DNA from: a bacterium
GTDB taxonomy: Bacteria; Patescibacteria; JAEDAM01; Absconditabacterales; Absconditicoccaceae
NCBI GenBank assembly: GCA_017453665.1
Contig: JAFTEM010000031.1
Span: 8,162 to 72,161, forward strand
Direction: 5' to 3'
Length of the DNA stretch: 64,000 nt
The position numbers and the translations under genes were made by a program. Below the pieces are notes generated by a model, which was not told the origin of the DNA, made no database searches, and saw only the letters and a list, made by a program, of their open reading frames with translations. Of this stretch, positions 48,272 through 56,438 are shown in pieces. Each line of letters starts with the position of its first letter. Position 1 is the stretch's first letter.

Positions 48272-48578
48272 TTATGGAGTTAAGGGTCTGAACTCATAGT
48301 AGATCGATTAAACTAGTAAAGAGAAGATATGCCCCTCATATTTGAGGTCCCAGATTGGCAGAGAATATAAAAGATATCTGGAGTTTATCTCTACTTTGAA
48401 AGATGCAGCGGATATGCCTGGTGTCATGTGCTAGCTCATGTAGTGGTCCAGGTTGTAACAGCTAGAGTGAGTATTCTATTGAGGTAGTTGGGTCGAGAAC
48501 CTAAACTTTATAGAGATGTGAATCTCACCTCATTATCTTCCCAGACTCGGAGCAGGTGTTTCTACCTGCTCTTCCCTT
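48272..48578 (+). ncRNA. Candidate structured non-coding RNA, about 310 nt
   Basis: A TTGATT (48234-48239), 16 bp, TATTAT promoter-like pair precedes an ORF-free region that folds well: GAGTT/AACTC, CCTCA/TGAGG, CCAGAT/ATCTGG, outer AGAGA/TCTCT, CCTGG/CCAGG, GAGAT/ATCTC, and a terminator GAGCAGGT/ACCTGCTC with pyrimidine tail (48550-48578). CTAGCT and AGCTAG near 48431 and 48470 could form a pseudoknot. It resembles no RNA family I can name. A short core is shared with the RNA at 41.2 kb. Confidence 0.65.
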
Positions 48579-48592
48579 TAATAAAAATTTGG

Positions 48593-48620
48593 TTGTATTT
48601 TCTAAAAATATTCATATATC
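48593..48620 (+). promoter_or_regulatory. Promoter of the small RNA at 48.63 kb
   Basis: TTGTAT (48593-48598), a 16-bp spacer and TATATC (48615-48620). Confidence 0.55.
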
Positions 48621-48626
48621 AAAGAT

Positions 48627-48728
48627 AACTTAAAATAAAATTTAATTATTAAGGTTCAGGCTCTCTGAACAGAAAGGAGGTGTTAAAAAGAATCTGAGAG
48701 GAGGGATTGTTTGAAATTCCTCCTTTTC
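48627..48728 (+). ncRNA. Small RNA with a perfect Shine-Dalgarno sequence but no ORF
   Basis: A hairpin GTTCAG/CTGAAC is followed by AAAGGAGGTG (48673-48682), a nine-base match to the 16S anti-Shine-Dalgarno, which is then not followed by a start codon at a usable distance. A terminator GGAGG/CCTCC with T-run ends the region at 48728. CTCTC in the first loop can pair with GAGAG at 48696. It may be an independent sRNA or a leader of the lipoprotein gene at 48835. Confidence 0.5.
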
Positions 48729-48834
48729 TTCATAATAACGTCTAAGAAATATATACTTTTTAAGATTATTTTAATGTTAGAGGTTATAGTCCAACTGTTC
48801 AATAAGAACTTTTATCCCTTAAAAACCCATTAAA

Positions 48835-50118
48835 ATGAAAAAAGTATGACTAATTATTCCAGCCATGTGCTGTATACTGCTCGCTGGTTGTCTATCAACC
48901 TCTTCAACTACGCAAACACTAGATTCATCAACTGAGAGTGTTGTTCAAGAAACAACGCAAACTACACAAACACAAGAAACCGAAACGCAAACAACCCAAA
49001 CAAAATGATTGGTAACAATAAAGCCATGATCTGGTCCAATCTATTCATCATCGAATCTCTTTAGCTCAAGAGATCTTGAACAAGAAGCATATCTAGATGA
49101 TGCAACCTATATTACCGTTGAATCTAATCAAGATGTAACAATCACAGAAGAAGGAGTTTATGTTCTTCAATGAGAGGCAGAGAACCTAACAATTTATGTT
49201 GAAGCTTCTACAGATGATAAGGTGCAACTAGTATTGAATAATCTCTCAATTTCAAATACAGACTTCCCATGTATTTATATAAAATCAGCTGATAAAACTT
49301 TTATCACAACAGCAAAAGGTTCAGAAAATTATTTAGAAGTTACTGAATGATTTGTTGATGATTGAGAGACAAATACGAATGGAGCAATCTTTTCAAAAGA
49401 CGATATAACTTTAAATGGTCTCTGAACATTAACAATCAATTCAACAAAAAACGGTATTGTTTGAAAAGATGATTTAAAGATCACTTGAGGAACTTACATC
49501 ATAACTGCGGCTAAAAAAGCAATCGATGCAAACGATTCAATAAGAATAAGTGATTGAAACTTCACACTTAACGCATGAACCGACGCACTTCATGCAGAAA
49601 ATAATGACGATGATACAATAGGATTCATCTATATTGGATGATGAACATTTAATCTTTCAGTAGGAGATGACGCTCTTCATGCAACAAGTATCGTTCAAAT
49701 CGATGATTGAACATTAGATATTACAGCTTCAGAATGAATTGAGGCAACCTATGTTCAAATCAATGGTTGATCAATAACAATTGCAGCAACTGATGACTGA
49801 ATTAATGCAAGTAGTAAATCAGATACCTATGAAGTCGCTATAGAAATCACGTGATGAGATTTAACAATCACGATGTGAGCAGGAGATACTGATTGAATAG
49901 ATTCAAATGGAAATCTTTATCTCTACGGATGAACAATTAATATCTCAGCAAGATCTCCAGCCGATTACGATGGAACAGTTATCTATTCCTGAGCAACATT
50001 AATTATCGATGGAGTAACCTATGATTATGTTCCTAACCAAATGATGTGAGGAAGATGAGGCTGAAACAATGCAATGTTCTCAAACGAGAATTTCCAATGA
50101 AGAGGATGAAGAAGATAG
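48835..50118 (+). CDS. Lipoprotein with carbohydrate-binding domain (Cthe_2159 / DUF4353 type)
   Basis: 427 residues. A lipoprotein signal ends in LLAGC with Cys19. A Thr/Gln/Glu linker (20-60) precedes a repetitive parallel-beta domain (about 90-400) built of units such as DITLNGLGTLTINSTKNGIVGKDDLKITGGTYII and IRISDGNFTLN, the pattern of the Cthe_2159-type carbohydrate-binding family. The tail is Gly/Arg/Asn-rich. It would be anchored in the membrane and could bind acidic polysaccharides. A strong terminator follows. Confidence 0.88.
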
Positions 50119-50146
50119 AAAAAAGCCAGGGAACCCTGGCTTTCTT
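50119..50146. terminator. Bidirectional terminator between the 48835 lipoprotein and the 35-residue peptide gene
   Basis: AAAGCCAGGG and CCCTGGCTTT form a perfect 10-bp stem with a two-base loop, flanked by A-run and T-run. Confidence 0.9.
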
Positions 50147-50162
50147 TCCGCTCAAAAAGTCG

Positions 50163-50270
50163 TCAGACCTTCCGAAGGTTTTGCTTGGCCTTTCTAGCCT
50201 TAGCTTTTCTTTCAACTTCTTTTCTTGCGACCTTTCTAGCGGCCTTTTGTTGTGATACAAATTTTCTCAT
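50163..50270 (-). CDS. 35-residue very basic peptide, TGA as apparent stop
   Basis: MRKFVSQQKAARKVARKEVE followed by RKAKARKAKQNLRKV and TGA at 50165-50163. About half the residues are Lys or Arg, so it may bind RNA or ribosomes. A consensus promoter lies upstream and the leader is nearly all A and C. Only 16 bases after the TGA begins a perfect terminator hairpin. If TGA were Gly, the frame would run through the terminator with no stop before the transcript end. Gly is absent from the peptide itself. See findings. Confidence 0.6.
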   Translation of the reverse strand: MRKFVSQQKAARKVARKEVERKAKARKAKQNLRKV

Positions 50271-50330
50271 AAACTTTTTGTTTTGTTTTGATTTTTAATT
50301 GTTTAACTCTTTGCTTTTTAAAGCTAGGCT

Positions 50331-50359
50331 AATATAATAAACACCTAAGTAAATGTCAA
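50331..50359 (-). promoter_or_regulatory. Promoter of the basic peptide gene
   Basis: On the minus strand TTGACA, a 17-bp spacer and TATATT. It overlaps the 3' end of the dinB gene region by only a few bases. Confidence 0.8.
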
Positions 50360-50360
50360 G

Positions 50361-51440
50361 TTAAAATAATTTCTCTTGTTTAAACCTACACTTTTTCAAA
50401 TCACTTATACTAATCCCAATCAAATTAATCGCTTTTTTATCCCAAAATTCATCAAAAAGACTGATAGCTTCTTTATAAATTTCATCAACGGTATTGATCG
50501 GATTAATAAGTTTTCTTTGATGAGATTTATGTTTATAATCATCATATCTCACATGAACGGTGATCGTTTGTCCTGCCAAATCTTTATCTTTAAGGGAGAT
50601 AGCTAATTCCTCACTAAACGCATCAAAAAATGTTAAAATAAAGTCTCTATCAACAGTATCAACTCTGGTAATCGAAGAAGCTCAAATACATTTCCTCTCA
50701 TCATAGCTATTCTCAACTTTACTCTCATCAATCCCATTTGCATAATCATGTAAAACTTTTCAATAGCTTCAAAGTCTGGCATTAAGAAGATTTCTATCAG
50801 TTTTTGCTAAATCTCCAATAAAATGAATTCCCATTTTTTTAAGAATCGGTTCAGTTCTTCTTCAACATCAAAACAAATCCTTAATAGCTAATGGCCAAAG
50901 TTTTTCCTCAATTTCATCAAGATAGAGGGTATGAACTTTATCAGGCTTCTCAAAATCAGAAGCCATTTTAGCTAGAAACTTATTATTCCCAACTCAAACA
51001 TTAACAGTAAATCAAAAGGCCCTCTTAATAAAATCTTTAAGTTCATAAGCAACCTGAATCTCATCTCAATACTTTTCTTGCATTTCTTCATCATACTCAA
51101 CAAAGCATTCATCAATAGAATATTGTTGGAATTTTGAAAATTTCTTTTTAAGAAGCTTCATCATCTCATCAGAGCATTTCTTGTAATAACTATAATCAGG
51201 TGGCGCTACAATAAGTCCTGGATAAATCCTTTTTGCATCATATAAATTCATAGGAGTTTTTATCCCTAATTTTTTTGCAGGCATAGAAGCAGCTAAGACA
51301 AAACATTTCCTCTTTTCCTCAACTCATACAACAGCAATACAATCTCTAATATCTTTTTTATATCCTTGCTCAAGTACTTGTTTGGCTGTCCAAGAAAGAA
51401 AGGCTGAATTAGCATCAATATGAAAGACGATTCTTCTCAT
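50361..51440 (-). CDS. dinB: DNA polymerase IV / Y-family polymerase
   Basis: 359 residues. Y-family motifs: VFHIDANSAFLSW at the N-terminus (the usual second Asp/Phe steric gate region has an SAF), IAVVGVEEKRKCFVLAAS, and the catalytic YSIDECFVEYD near residue 110. The helix-hairpin-helix and little-finger parts follow (LFGCGRRTEPILKKMG, then a C-terminal DLKKCRFKQEKL). It performs translesion synthesis. It has TGA glycines and stands alone between two TGA-free cassettes. Confidence 0.93.
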
Positions 51441-51488
51441 AATTGATAAAATCAAAATAAATCGTATTAACTCCTATATAATAAATAC

Positions 51489-51517
51489 TTGTCAAAAATC
51501 AAATCATTTTTTGACAA
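51489..51517. repeat. Inverted repeat upstream of the 51583 gene
   Basis: TTGTCAAAAA and TTTTTGACAA form 10-base perfect arms around a 9-base centre. It lies 9 bp before the -35 of the following gene and 49 bp from the dinB start, so it could be an operator for either gene. Confidence 0.5.
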
Positions 51518-51525
51518 AAAAGAGG

Positions 51526-51554
51526 TTGAATTCAAAATAGCATTTTCTTATTAT
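51526..51554 (+). promoter_or_regulatory. Promoter of the 51583 gene
   Basis: TTGAAT (51526-51531), a 17-bp spacer and TATTAT (51549-51554), followed by an A/C-rich leader (caaacaaatacaaaaaaat). Confidence 0.75.
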
Positions 51555-51582
51555 AAGAATCGTCAAACAAATACAAAAAAAT

Positions 51583-51936
51583 ATGAAAAATGTTCTTCTT
51601 TATTGCTTAGGACTCCTTGCTTGTGTCCTTATTGGATTAATTTATGCGTTATGTACCCACTATTCATGGTGGTTTGTGTTTCTCTTCTCCTTCCCTATCT
51701 CTCTAGGGTGGATACCGTATTCTATGCTCATTAAAAGGATGCAGCAGCACATAAAAGCTATCACTACAATCTGTGTGCTCGGTTTCCTTATCCTCGTCGC
51801 CTTACTACTATTGACTACGTATATCAATGTACACAGCTTCGGTGGTACAATGTATGTCGTAGCATTAGTTATAGCACTAGTTGTAAATATGGCGGTTTTA
51901 TCAAGGTTGCGCACATATCTACTACCTATAGCATAA
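51583..51936 (+). CDS. 117-residue four-pass membrane protein, TGA-free class
   Basis: Transmembrane segments at about 4-25, 29-50, 62-82 and 88-108. Gly uses only GGN codons. The start ATG directly follows the A/C leader. An overlapping ORF in another frame from 51489 is not used, because the promoter lies inside it. Function unknown. Confidence 0.75.
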   Translation: MKNVLLYCLGLLACVLIGLIYALCTHYSWWFVFLFSFPISLGWIPYSMLIKRMQQHIKAITTICVLGFLILVALLLLTTYINVHSFGGTMYVVALVIALVVNMAVLSRLRTYLLPIA

Positions 51937-51959
51937 AATATAAGAGTGATACAAAAAAA

Positions 51960-51992
51960 TAGTCGGTGAATGAAACACGTTCACCGATTTTC
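51960..51992 (+). terminator. Terminator of the 51583 gene
   Basis: TCGGTGAA and TTCACCGA with T-rich tail. Confidence 0.85.
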
Positions 51993-52004
51993 TTAAAAAT
52001 TTTT

Positions 52005-52454
52005 TTAATAATCTAATACATAATTAAGAGGTCAATCATTAACTGCATGTACTACCATATCAACTCAAAATTCTCAAGTTTGTAGTCTCCATCACTCCTT
52101 CTTTGCTTCTTGGATAAAATAATAATAAATTTCTTCAGCCTTTTTGTAAGGAGCAGAATGAACAAAATCTAATTTTGTGCCTTTAAGCGATCTTCAATAT
52201 AAACTAAAATTAGAAATCAAGAGGACCTCTCATTGAATATCTTCAAGGCTCGTGGTAATATTTCAGTCTTCTCAAGTTAAACATTTAAGAACCGGAATCT
52301 TTTTAACAATTCTAGCAATCTTATCTTGATAGTTATTTAAATCTTCAGTACTAATTCCAAGATAAATAACTAATCAGCGTCAAATCACTCTATTAATATT
52401 TTCTTTTTCAATACTAAGTTCTGCTGATTTAACTTGTTGAACTAAAAGTCTCAT
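52005..52454 (-). CDS. dtd: D-aminoacyl-tRNA deacylase
   Basis: 149 residues, the usual DTD length. Motifs: MRLLVQQVKSAELSIE at the start, VIYLGIS, the catalytic-site SNFSLYG (SQFTLYG in most homologues) and the terminal NDGPLNYVLDY (GPVT/N motif). DTD removes D-amino acids, and also glycine mischarged on tRNA-Ala. The SNF and GPLN variants differ slightly from the classic form. It ends convergent to a TGA-free cassette. Confidence 0.93.
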
Positions 52455-52512
52455 AAAAATATCATAAAAATAAATCTGATTTCTTTATAGGAGTCTTTTA
52501 TAAAATTGCAAT

Positions 52513-52542
52513 TAAAAAAAGGAGCATGGTTACCATACTCCT
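52513..52542 (-). terminator. Terminator of the 52565 gene
   Basis: GGAGTATGGT and ACCATGCTCC (minus strand) with T-run. Confidence 0.9.
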
Positions 52543-52564
52543 ATTAAACCTCCACAACTTACTA

Positions 52565-53161
52565 CTAAGCAGGGAGCTTGATAAGTTTCCATCCTAGCAT
52601 AAGCATGCAGATTATCGATGGGATCACAACAAGCGCTATCATAGCATCTGATGATGAAATAACGCCTCTTCGTATAGAATCCGTGAGGATAGTAGCTAAT
52701 ACAAGACAGGTAAGTGTCGATGAATAGCGCATCTTTCCCCAGAAGAATGAATACAGAGACGATCCTAGATAAACCAGCATCAAAATACTGAAGATGATGG
52801 TGTAAAGCGTTAGGTGTTCCCCATTGCATTCAAAAGCGTAAGCAGCGATGAGGTAGGACGCTATCCCATAGACCCACACAAGCGTCGGCTCAACGTAAAG
52901 CCTTGCCCTCTCATGAGAATTCCGCAAATCATTAAACCACATAGTAGTAAATGAGCATGCAATAAATCCGATGAGAAGGAAGATTACAGCCAGAGCCATC
53001 CAGCACTCAAGCAGATAGAGAACAAAGAATCCTAGTCCCATAGCAAGTGTTACCAAGCCAGGAACAATTTCAGATTTCTCATGGGCGCGGATACCACTAA
53101 CGGTAATCCACAGCGATAGCAAGGTAAATGCACCTGCTACAATGAAAAACAAGATATCCAT
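52565..53161 (-). CDS. 198-residue six- or seven-pass membrane protein, TGA-free class
   Basis: Hydrophobic segments cover nearly the whole length (about 2-20, 32-50, 55-75, 95-115, 120-142, 150-165, 172-190). About twelve Gly, none TGA; GC content is visibly higher than in native genes. Upstream on the minus strand are TTGACT, 17-18 bp, TAATAT and a leader rich in A and C (aaacaacaaaacaaaaag). No family recognised. Confidence 0.78.
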   Translation of the reverse strand: MDILFFIVAGAFTLLSLWITVSGIRAHEKSEIVPGLVTLAMGLGFFVLYLLECWMALAVIFLLIGFIACSFTTMWFNDLRNSHERARLYVEPTLVWVYGIASYLIAAYAFECNGEHLTLYTIIFSILMLVYLGSSLYSFFWGKMRYSSTLTCLVLATILTDSIRRGVISSSDAMIALVVIPSIICMLMLGWKLIKLPA

Positions 53162-53319
53162 AAATCGCAGTTTTTTGGGTTATTGACTTTTTGTTTTGTT
53201 GTTTATAATATATTAATAACGATACGAAAATCAAGTCAATATTTAATAACCTTGAATTTCTCATCCTATTTGAATATAAGATACTTAAAATAAAAAAACA
53301 AATATAAAACAAAGAAAAA

Positions 53320-53691
53320 ATGAAGCTTTTATTACCTCAAAAATTTTTTAAAGACATTCCTTATCAAAAGGAGAATGAAGCTCTTGCCGGATTCCTAGTA
53401 CCACTCGTTCTTTACACCTCTTTTGGAGCAATCTGGGTGCTCTACCAAGCCTATACCTCAGAGATGTTATTACTAGGAATTGGTATTGTCTTGTTTGTTA
53501 TTGTTCTTGTGTTCGGACTCGTCAAATGGATTTCTTCTCAAATAGACCTCCTAACGAATCTTCGAAAAACAGCATTGAGTAATTATAAGAATGCGCAAAA
53601 CAATGAACAAAAAGAGTATTACAGAAATGAGCTCAAAAGACTTTGCGTAGAGTATGTTTGAAAACACTACTCATGCAACTCTTCTATCTAG
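53320..53691 (+). CDS. Two-pass membrane protein, TGA-free class, with a TGA near its 3' end
   Basis: If TGA at 53659-53661 is a stop, the product has 113 residues; if it is Gly, the frame continues ten more codons to TAG at 53689-53691, inside the terminator stem. Membrane segments lie at about 24-45 and 49-70, followed by a Lys/Asn/Glu helix. All other Gly codons are GGN. The promoter is TTGAAT, 17 bp, TATAAG, and the leader is A/C-rich. I list the longer form because the genome code is table 25; the shorter one is equally plausible. Confidence 0.7.
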
Positions 53692-53727
53692 ATGTATAGT
53701 TTGCTATATAATCTAGATTTTTTTTAA
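53685..53727 (+). terminator. Terminator of the 53320 gene
   Basis: ATCTAGAT arms with an inner TATAG/CTATA stem and T-run. Confidence 0.85.
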
Positions 53728-53786
53728 TCATATTGAAAAGAATTTTTATATTCTTAAACTCTCAAAAAACAAAAAAAGAGAATAAT

Positions 53787-54137
53787 ATGAAAGAGAGGAT
53801 TGTTAAAAAATTGTATGGCATGGAGAAGTTCATGGTGCTCTTCTCAATCGTCTTTATCGTGCTAGGAATCGTTATCTTCAGATCATGGATTATTTCACCA
53901 CAGAAGCCTGATTCCTTACTCCTGATTCTTGAAGGAGCATACCTAATTTTCGGAGGAGCTCTTATACTTGCTTGGATTATTCTAGTTCTTGTCTACAAAC
54001 AAGAGTATTTGAGATACAGAAAAGTAAGAACAAGATTCAAGCAACTCCAAAAAACAAGAGCAAGAAGATTACGTATTCAGCAACTTCTAAGTAAGAAAAG
54101 AAAACAGAGAGAAAAGAAAAGTTTAAAGAGGAGATAG
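53787..54137 (+). CDS. 116-residue two-pass membrane protein with basic tail, TGA-free class
   Basis: Two membrane segments (about 14-36 and 48-72) and a C-terminal tail of about 40 residues that is almost entirely Lys, Arg and Gln. An in-frame ATG 54 bp upstream exists, but the upstream part is the promoter (TTGAAA, 16 bp, TAAACT) and A/C leader, so the start after AATAAT is preferred. No TGA. The tail suggests binding to nucleic acid or ribosomes from the membrane; that is speculation. Confidence 0.72.
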   Translation: MKERIVKKLYGMEKFMVLFSIVFIVLGIVIFRSWIISPQKPDSLLLILEGAYLIFGGALILAWIILVLVYKQEYLRYRKVRTRFKQLQKTRARRLRIQQLLSKKRKQREKKSLKRR

Positions 54138-54158
54138 GGTTCTTTTATCTCCTTTTTT
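54129..54158 (+). terminator. Terminator of the 53787 gene
   Basis: AGGAGATA and TATCTCCT with T-run; the TAG stop is inside the left arm. Confidence 0.85.
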
Positions 54159-54227
54159 ACAAACCTTCAGATAAAAAATATCAATTTTACTTGAAATAGC
54201 ATAAGAATTTCACAATATAATAGCGTT

Positions 54228-54354
54228 TAATTAATAAAAAAATGTTTCTAATATTTTCTCTCAAAACAAAGTAGTCGTGAGATTACAATGCCGTTCGTCG
54301 AGAGACGTGACTAAGAACAAAGAAAAACAAGGAGGCTGATTTCAGCCTCCTTTT
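54228..54354 (+). ncRNA. Candidate small RNA, about 125 nt
   Basis: TTGAAA (54191), a 19-bp spacer and TATAAT (54216-54221) precede a region without ORF. TCTCT/AGAGA and TAGTC/GACTA can pair. It ends with GGAGGCTGA/TCAGCCTCC and TTTT. Confidence 0.5.
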
Positions 54355-54359
54355 ACAAA

Positions 54360-54386
54360 AAAAGCCTCCTTAGAAACAAGGAGGCA
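54360..54386 (-). terminator. Terminator of the 54417 gene
   Basis: GCCTCCT and AGGAGGC with a T-run on the minus strand. The arm sequence GGAGGC repeats that of the convergent RNA's terminator 20 bases away. Confidence 0.85.
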
Positions 54387-54416
54387 ACTTGGCTTACCAA
54401 CTAGAAAGCCAAATCC

Positions 54417-54719
54417 TTAGACGGCAACAGGCTGAGCGTAGGTGTCCTTAAAAAGGAACTTAAAGACCTCGTCTTTCTTACAAATGTTCTCGTTCGCTAC
54501 TGGCTCAATCTCGAATAGAGGATTTTCATCCTCAATCATGATGATAGCATGTTGGATACCATTCTGCATATCCTCAACATACCCCTTAGCTTTGAGTGTT
54601 AACACTTGGCCTGCTTCAACATGGCCGTTCTTCTTCAAACCTCGAACTTCAACGAGGCATTCGTCTAAGAGCGCTGCTAGCAACTCCGCAGACATGATTG
54701 GACAATTTTCTTGATCCAT
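54417..54719 (-). CDS. 100-residue unknown soluble protein, TGA-free class
   Basis: Acidic, mixed alpha/beta sequence (LLAALLDECLVEVRGLKKNG, VEAGQVLTLKAKGYVED, IIMIEDENPLFEIEP). Five Gly, none TGA. GC-rich for this genome. The promoter on the minus strand is TTGACT, 16 bp, TATCTT. The leader has a small GTCGG/CCGGC hairpin followed by an A/C stretch. No family recognised. Confidence 0.75.
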   Translation of the reverse strand: MDQENCPIMSAELLAALLDECLVEVRGLKKNGHVEAGQVLTLKAKGYVEDMQNGIQHAIIMIEDENPLFEIEPVANENICKKDEVFKFLFKDTYAQPVAV

Positions 54720-54964
54720 ACGCTTAATAATTTTGTATTTGTTTTTTTGTTTTTTCTGCCGGCAATCTCTACCGACAAAAGAAAAGATATAAAAACATTT
54801 TAAAAAGTCAAGAGAAATAATAAAAATAATATTTTAAATCTACGAATAAATATCTATAGGTGCTAATTAAAGAAAAACCATAATTTTCAATGAAAATCTT
54901 GAAAAAACCATCACAATAACTATACAAAAGAAAAATAAATTTTATCAGAACACCAAAAAACCGC

Positions 54965-55891
54965 ATGACAGCAAGAACCTACGAATCACTTTCAGATAAC
55001 TTTGATTTAGTAATTAATGAAAATAATTTTCACCGCATAGCTCAAAGAAATGCTGAAACTTTTTGAAATTATAAGCATAACTACATCGTTCATATTCTAA
55101 ATACTAATCCAAAAGAAATCGATGTAGAAAACGATCTAACAATAAAAGAAACCCTTCTAAAAGAAAAAGAGGAATTAAAAATAAAGCTCCCATCAAAACT
55201 TATAGAAAAACTAATAGCAATAAATTATAGTGATATCACGTCAAATGAAAAAGCACTTCTAAAATATCTTCAAGAAAACGAAAAAGACGAGACCGCTGGA
55301 GAAATCTTTAAATTTATCAATCACCTTCACCAAGATTTTGAAACACTTTTAGAAGATTATTCAAACCTAGAAGAAGAAAACCCTAACATAACAGAAAAAA
55401 AAGACTATACCCAAGCTCCAGAAATAAAATATTCAGAATATGAAGCTAAAGCTTATTCAATAAAAAAAGGATTACGGACCCTATGTAACGTAATCGTAAA
55501 TGAAGCAGTAGAATATAGTAAAGCCTCACTTTCAGAAAATATATGATGTACAGAAAACGAACTAGAAAACCTACTAAATAAAAACATCCTTTCAGAAGAA
55601 CTTAACGAAAAACTCCATACTCGATGTTATAGAATGAAATTAAAATATAAGGAATATGAAGAACGCTTTCTATGGATAGCAGAAGGGAAAGAATACGAAG
55701 ATAAAGATCTTTGAATAAAAGACTATTCAGATATCCAGCTACCAAAAACAGAAAAATACGTTTTAGAAAGGGATGTCCTTCTTCCTCCAATCGAAAGTTT
55801 CGAAGAAAAAGAAACCTGAAAACGAGAAAAAAGAGAAAAGGAAGCCCCAAAAAAATCTCGATTCCAAAGACTTATAAACCGATTTAAATAA
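54965..55891 (+). CDS. 308-residue unknown acidic protein
   Basis: Soluble and very rich in Glu and Lys, with predominantly helical sequence. It uses TGA four times. No domain is recognised; CNVIVNEAVEYSKASLSEN (about 170-190) and a LPPIESFEEKE segment near the C-terminus stand out. A basic tail closes it (KKSRFQRLINRFK). It lies 27 bp before the lipoprotein gene at 55919 and may be co-transcribed. Confidence 0.75.
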
Positions 55892-55918
55892 TTTTTTTAT
55901 TCTTTTATAATAATCACC

Positions 55919-56323
55919 ATGAAAAAAACCGCAATGCTTGGACTTTTACTTCTTGCTCCATTAGCTTGATGTAGCACAACAACTCAAGCACCACTTGCAG
56001 AGCAACCAACACTAGAAAGCTACTGTACAGATCAATTAGGAGCAGTAGAGGAGTATGAAGGATCAACAATTTGTCGTTTCTCAGACCTCTCATATTGTGA
56101 ACTTAACGCACTCTATGCAGGAGAATGCCTTCAATGACAAAATTACGATGACGCTATAAATAATGAATACGTCCAAGAACCTATAGATTGTCCTGATGAA
56201 TACGATCCAGTATGTTGAGTTGACGGAAATACTTACTTAAATAAATGTTATCTAGAAGCAAACCATATCGAAGAAGACGAAACAGCTACAATTTGAGAAG
56301 ATGATTTATGTGTTTTCGGATAA
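55919..56323 (+). CDS. Lipoprotein with DUF333-like and Kazal-like domains
   Basis: 134 residues. The lipobox is LAPLAG-C with Cys18; the Gly of the lipobox is TGA, direct evidence for the recoding. The first domain (about 32-68, SYCTDQLGA...ICRFSDLSYCELNALYAGEC) fits DUF333. The second (about 84-130, [24 protein letters not shown]) is a Kazal-type disulfide domain, where again CG is written TGT TGA. Kazal domains usually inhibit serine proteases. A predator or epibiont could use one against host proteases; that is inference. Confidence 0.88.
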
Positions 56324-56337
56324 TACCAAATAATTAG

Positions 56338-56368
56338 AAGATCTCCTCGCTATCGGGGAGATTTTTTT
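56338..56368 (+). terminator. Terminator of the 55919 lipoprotein gene
   Basis: ATCTCC and GGAGAT flank a short loop, followed by seven T. Confidence 0.85.
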
Positions 56369-56381
56369 AATTATTTTACGC

Positions 56382-56410
56382 TTGAAAAACTCTCACTTTT
56401 TGCATATAGT
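56382..56410 (+). promoter_or_regulatory. Promoter of the 56439 gene
   Basis: TTGAAA (56382-56387), a 17-bp spacer and TATAGT (56405-56410), then an A/C leader (tcaaacaacaaaacaaaat). Confidence 0.85.
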
Positions 56411-56438
56411 TCAAACAACAAAACAAAATACAAAAAAT

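Noticed and set aside
51489..51734. 81-codon ORF overlapping the 51583 gene
   Set aside because: The promoter and A/C leader of the 51583 gene lie inside it, and its sequence beyond 51583 is a shadow in another frame.
56382..56438. Upstream TTG start for the 56439 gene
   Set aside because: The TTG is the -35 box and the following codons are spacer, -10 and leader.
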